DNA of 64,000 nt from Oasisia sp. SBJ-2009. Its lineage: Eukaryota > Annelida > Polychaeta > Sabellida > Siboglinidae. Location: assembly GCA_964017155.1 (NCBI GenBank), contig OZ024863.1:37732038-37796037 (forward strand). The letters run 5' to 3'. The notes beneath the pieces were generated by a model, which ran no database searches, had not been told where the DNA came from, and saw nothing but the letters and a program-made list of their open reading frames with translations. Below are positions 61,739 through 64,000 of this stretch, piece after piece (the stretch's first letter is position 1; every line of letters begins with the position of its first letter). Both the position numbers and the translations under genes were made by a program.

Positions 61739-61765
<27 letters not shown>
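61647..61765. repeat. (TA)n arrays with duplicated ATTATACAGGCATA unit
   Basis: Two TA tracts, each preceded by AATTATACAGGCATATATAT (61634 and 61727), so a short block with its TA run has been duplicated. Confidence 0.9.
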
Positions 61766-61769
<4 letters not shown>

Positions 61770-62575
61770 GATTAATTGAAAAGCATAATAAAACTATTCC
61801 ACATCTAACTTGCCATCTTACTTTAATTAGCATCTAATAGCAAAAAGGCCTGTAACGTAGATGATGCTAGGATCTCGGACACAAAAGGTGTTTTCCAAAA
61901 GTTTTTATTTTGTCATTGTTTACGAAGTAAATGTGAATGGTTTTTCATCTAAAGTTTGTACGTTTCATCCAGAGTGTTTTAGATTAATCCATTCTTATTT
62001 GTCGCCTGAGATATAAACCATCTAGATGGAACACACACACACATTCACTCAGACATACACTAGCATGGTTATAACTAGTTTATTGGATTATCCTCTTTAG
62101 TCAACGTGTGTCTATATAAAGCCCCAGACCGAGGGTGACACGAGGCACCAGCACTGTAGACAGCTGCTACAATGTTTCATTCCACATAGCCCTGACCCTT
62201 GTCTGAGACCAGGTAATTCCTAACTGCCAGGTTTGGGCATCCTATGCACTCCCAGCCCCCTCGAAGGAGGGTGGTTGTCTGGGTGCCACCCACAGAAGGG
62301 GTAAGTTGAGACAGTCAGGGCTAGGCCTGGTGGTTGACCTCAATATAGAGGCATAGTCAGTTATCTGCCATCCATCAGGCTGTGCCTAATAATAATTGTG
62401 GCAGTTCAGGGTCAGAAAGATACACTGCAGGCAGGGACCCATAAAGACTGGGTGATAACCATGGAGAGATGCCAGAACCAGGACATATGCCAGGGATAAG
62501 AGGGAACTCTCTTGGTGTAATCCTGGTAACCATGGCAACAGCCGAGTAACAGTGAATCTAGTGCTGAGAGATGCT
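61766..62575. other. Non-coding DNA
   Basis: Nothing recognised. Confidence 0.4.
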
Positions 62576-62582
62576 TTGTGAT

Positions 62583-62950
62583 ATGTCTGATAACTGTCAA
62601 CCCCTGTAACTGTCACCCTTGGTAACTGTAGTCCATATTAACTAGCAACCTGGGCAATTGCATCCATGGTAACTCACACTTGGTCACTGTCAACCGTGGT
62701 ATATGTCACCATGGTATTTGTCAACCCTGTTATATGTTACTATTGTAACTGTCATCCCTGGTATCTGTCATGATGGTAACTGTCAATCCTGGTATATATG
62801 TCATCATGGTAACTGTCAACCCTGTTATATGTTACTACTGTAACTGTCATCCCTGGTATTTGTCATGATGGTAACTGTCAATCCTGGTATATGTCACCAT
62901 GGTAACTGTCAACCCTGGTATCTATCACAATGATAACTGTCAATCCTGGA
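62583..62950. repeat. Degenerate GGTAACTGTCAACCCT minisatellite
   Basis: Units of about 16-20 bp (GGTAACTGTCA, ACCCTGGTATATGTCACCAT) grouped in longer units of about 60 bp. Confidence 0.85.
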
Positions 62951-63584
62951 ATGTTGCACAGTATAATTTTTATTGACCAAAAGTAGTGTAAATGTACCTG
63001 TCAAAACAATATTTTTATTAAAAAAATTATAACGATTAAAATAACGATGATAATCATGATGATCTTACATGTTGTAGTGTTACATTCGTCCTGCTACTTT
63101 CCACCCAATACTTTGTCATGCTGGTCTACTAGAGGTGCCTGTCTTTGTGCTTCTCACATTGTAGCTGCTACAGTAATCAACTCTGGGAGTAAAGTAGTAA
63201 ATCCACAGGCCAAAGGAAACAGAGCGTGGACAATCAGAGTTGAGAAATGGACAGGAAAGGGCAGACAATTAGGGATGGAATTACCATTCCCTGTCCTATT
63301 GATTCTGCCCACATCAGGGCCTGCCTAACTTCCATGCTTTGAAATACGAGAACCGTGCATTTCCATATAATTACACTTTGCATGTGCAAGCCAGGAAGTA
63401 AATTAATTATAATTGTTTGTGGTCTGAGGGCTATTAATTTTACGTTCTGCTGAATGTTAGGCCTTTGAAAAGCTTTGCTAAATGGTACAAGTATGAAACT
63501 GGTTAGCAGAAAAGATGTCATGCATAACAATGCTTGGCTTCCAGTAAATTGGTGTTACAGGATTGTGGTGTATTATTGTGTTAC
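62951..63584. other. Non-coding DNA
   Basis: Nothing recognised. Confidence 0.4.
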
Positions 63585-63706
63585 TGTATTTATTATTATT
63601 AATATTAGATTTAACACGTCATAAATATTTTTTTATTTTATTGTACAGCACTTTGAGCATATTTGGATGTTACGCTTTATAAATAATTACAAATATTATT
63701 ATTATT
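63585..63706 (+). repeat. CR1/L2-like retroposon 3' end, copy 2
   Basis: Matches 38640-38762: TTATTATTATTAATATTAG, TATTGTACAGCACTTTGAGC, TTACGCTTTATAAATAATTA, then ATTATTATTATT. Same orientation as the first copy. Confidence 0.7.
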
Positions 63707-64000
63707 GCAATCAAGGCTTGCAGAAAAGCAAGTTTTGTGTGTGTTTTTAAAGTTGTATTTAATGTAGTTAATTGGAATTGATGGGATATTTATATTAGTT
63801 AAAATATCTTTAAACTTCAAATAACCCTAACCCTTCAAATAAAACATGTATAAATAAGTTTAAACTGAATCAACTCAGGATATTGTAAACCCATAAATAT
63901 ATGTAAGTAAAATTATTGTTGGTACAAATGTAATAGATATACATGGACCAGTTATAGTCTCTAGTCACAATTTACAGGCCTGCAACTGGTCAATACACAT
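63707..64000. other. Non-coding DNA to window end
   Basis: Nothing recognised. Confidence 0.4.

Overview
The window is animal nuclear DNA. The coding part is split into short exons with GT-AG introns, the non-coding DNA is AT-rich, and microsatellites, minisatellites and short non-autonomous transposons are abundant. The one gene I recognise with certainty is the 5' part of mind bomb 1 (MIB1), the E3 ubiquitin ligase that ubiquitinates Notch ligands. Several repeats (a tRNA-headed SINE whose centre resembles a domain common in mollusc SINEs, CR1/L2-like 3' tails) and the protein's close match to other animals' MIB1 suggest a lophotrochozoan, most likely a marine mollusc. That assignment is an inference.

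Layout. 1-2292 is almost all tandem repeat: a (TGCGTG)n tract, unique DNA, a 9-bp TATGATGTG array, and about 98 near-perfect CACACG copies ending about 175 bp before the MIB1 start codon. 2465-13999 holds thirteen coding exons of MIB1 on the + strand. They encode about 619 residues: MIB/HERC2 domain, ZZ zinc finger, second MIB/HERC2 domain, two REP repeats and about five ankyrin repeats. All thirteen exons join in phase. Exon 13 ends in a good donor inside the ankyrin region. The remaining ankyrin repeats and the C-terminal RING fingers are not visible downstream, so 14000-64000 is most simply a very long intron 13, although other non-coding DNA cannot be excluded.

14000-64000 is a repeat landscape. 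It contains a pogo-like MITE (14526-14806) and a satellite of about 184 bp with dispersed relatives (12 kb, 16.4-19.0 kb). Each satellite monomer carries a conserved hairpin and, at the same time, a conserved short reading frame. Further on are an LTR-like insertion inside a TA array (19.8-20.5 kb), a GGGT/GGAT tract (20.7 kb), a SINE (25.1 kb), a GC/CpG-rich island (34.9-36.8 kb) and two opposite copies of one inverted-repeat transposon with G-run termini (51.8 and 55.2 kb). A Harbinger-like MITE with 47-bp perfect inverted repeats (56.7 kb) and a 31-bp minisatellite of about 38 copies open in all three minus-strand frames (57.4-58.6 kb) follow. A 69-bp segment at 61288 has good splice sites and the phase needed to be a cassette exon of MIB1.

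The most novel material is the hairpin satellite and its dispersed relatives, the G-run inverted-repeat transposon family with recognisable target-site duplications, and the possible 23-residue cassette exon.
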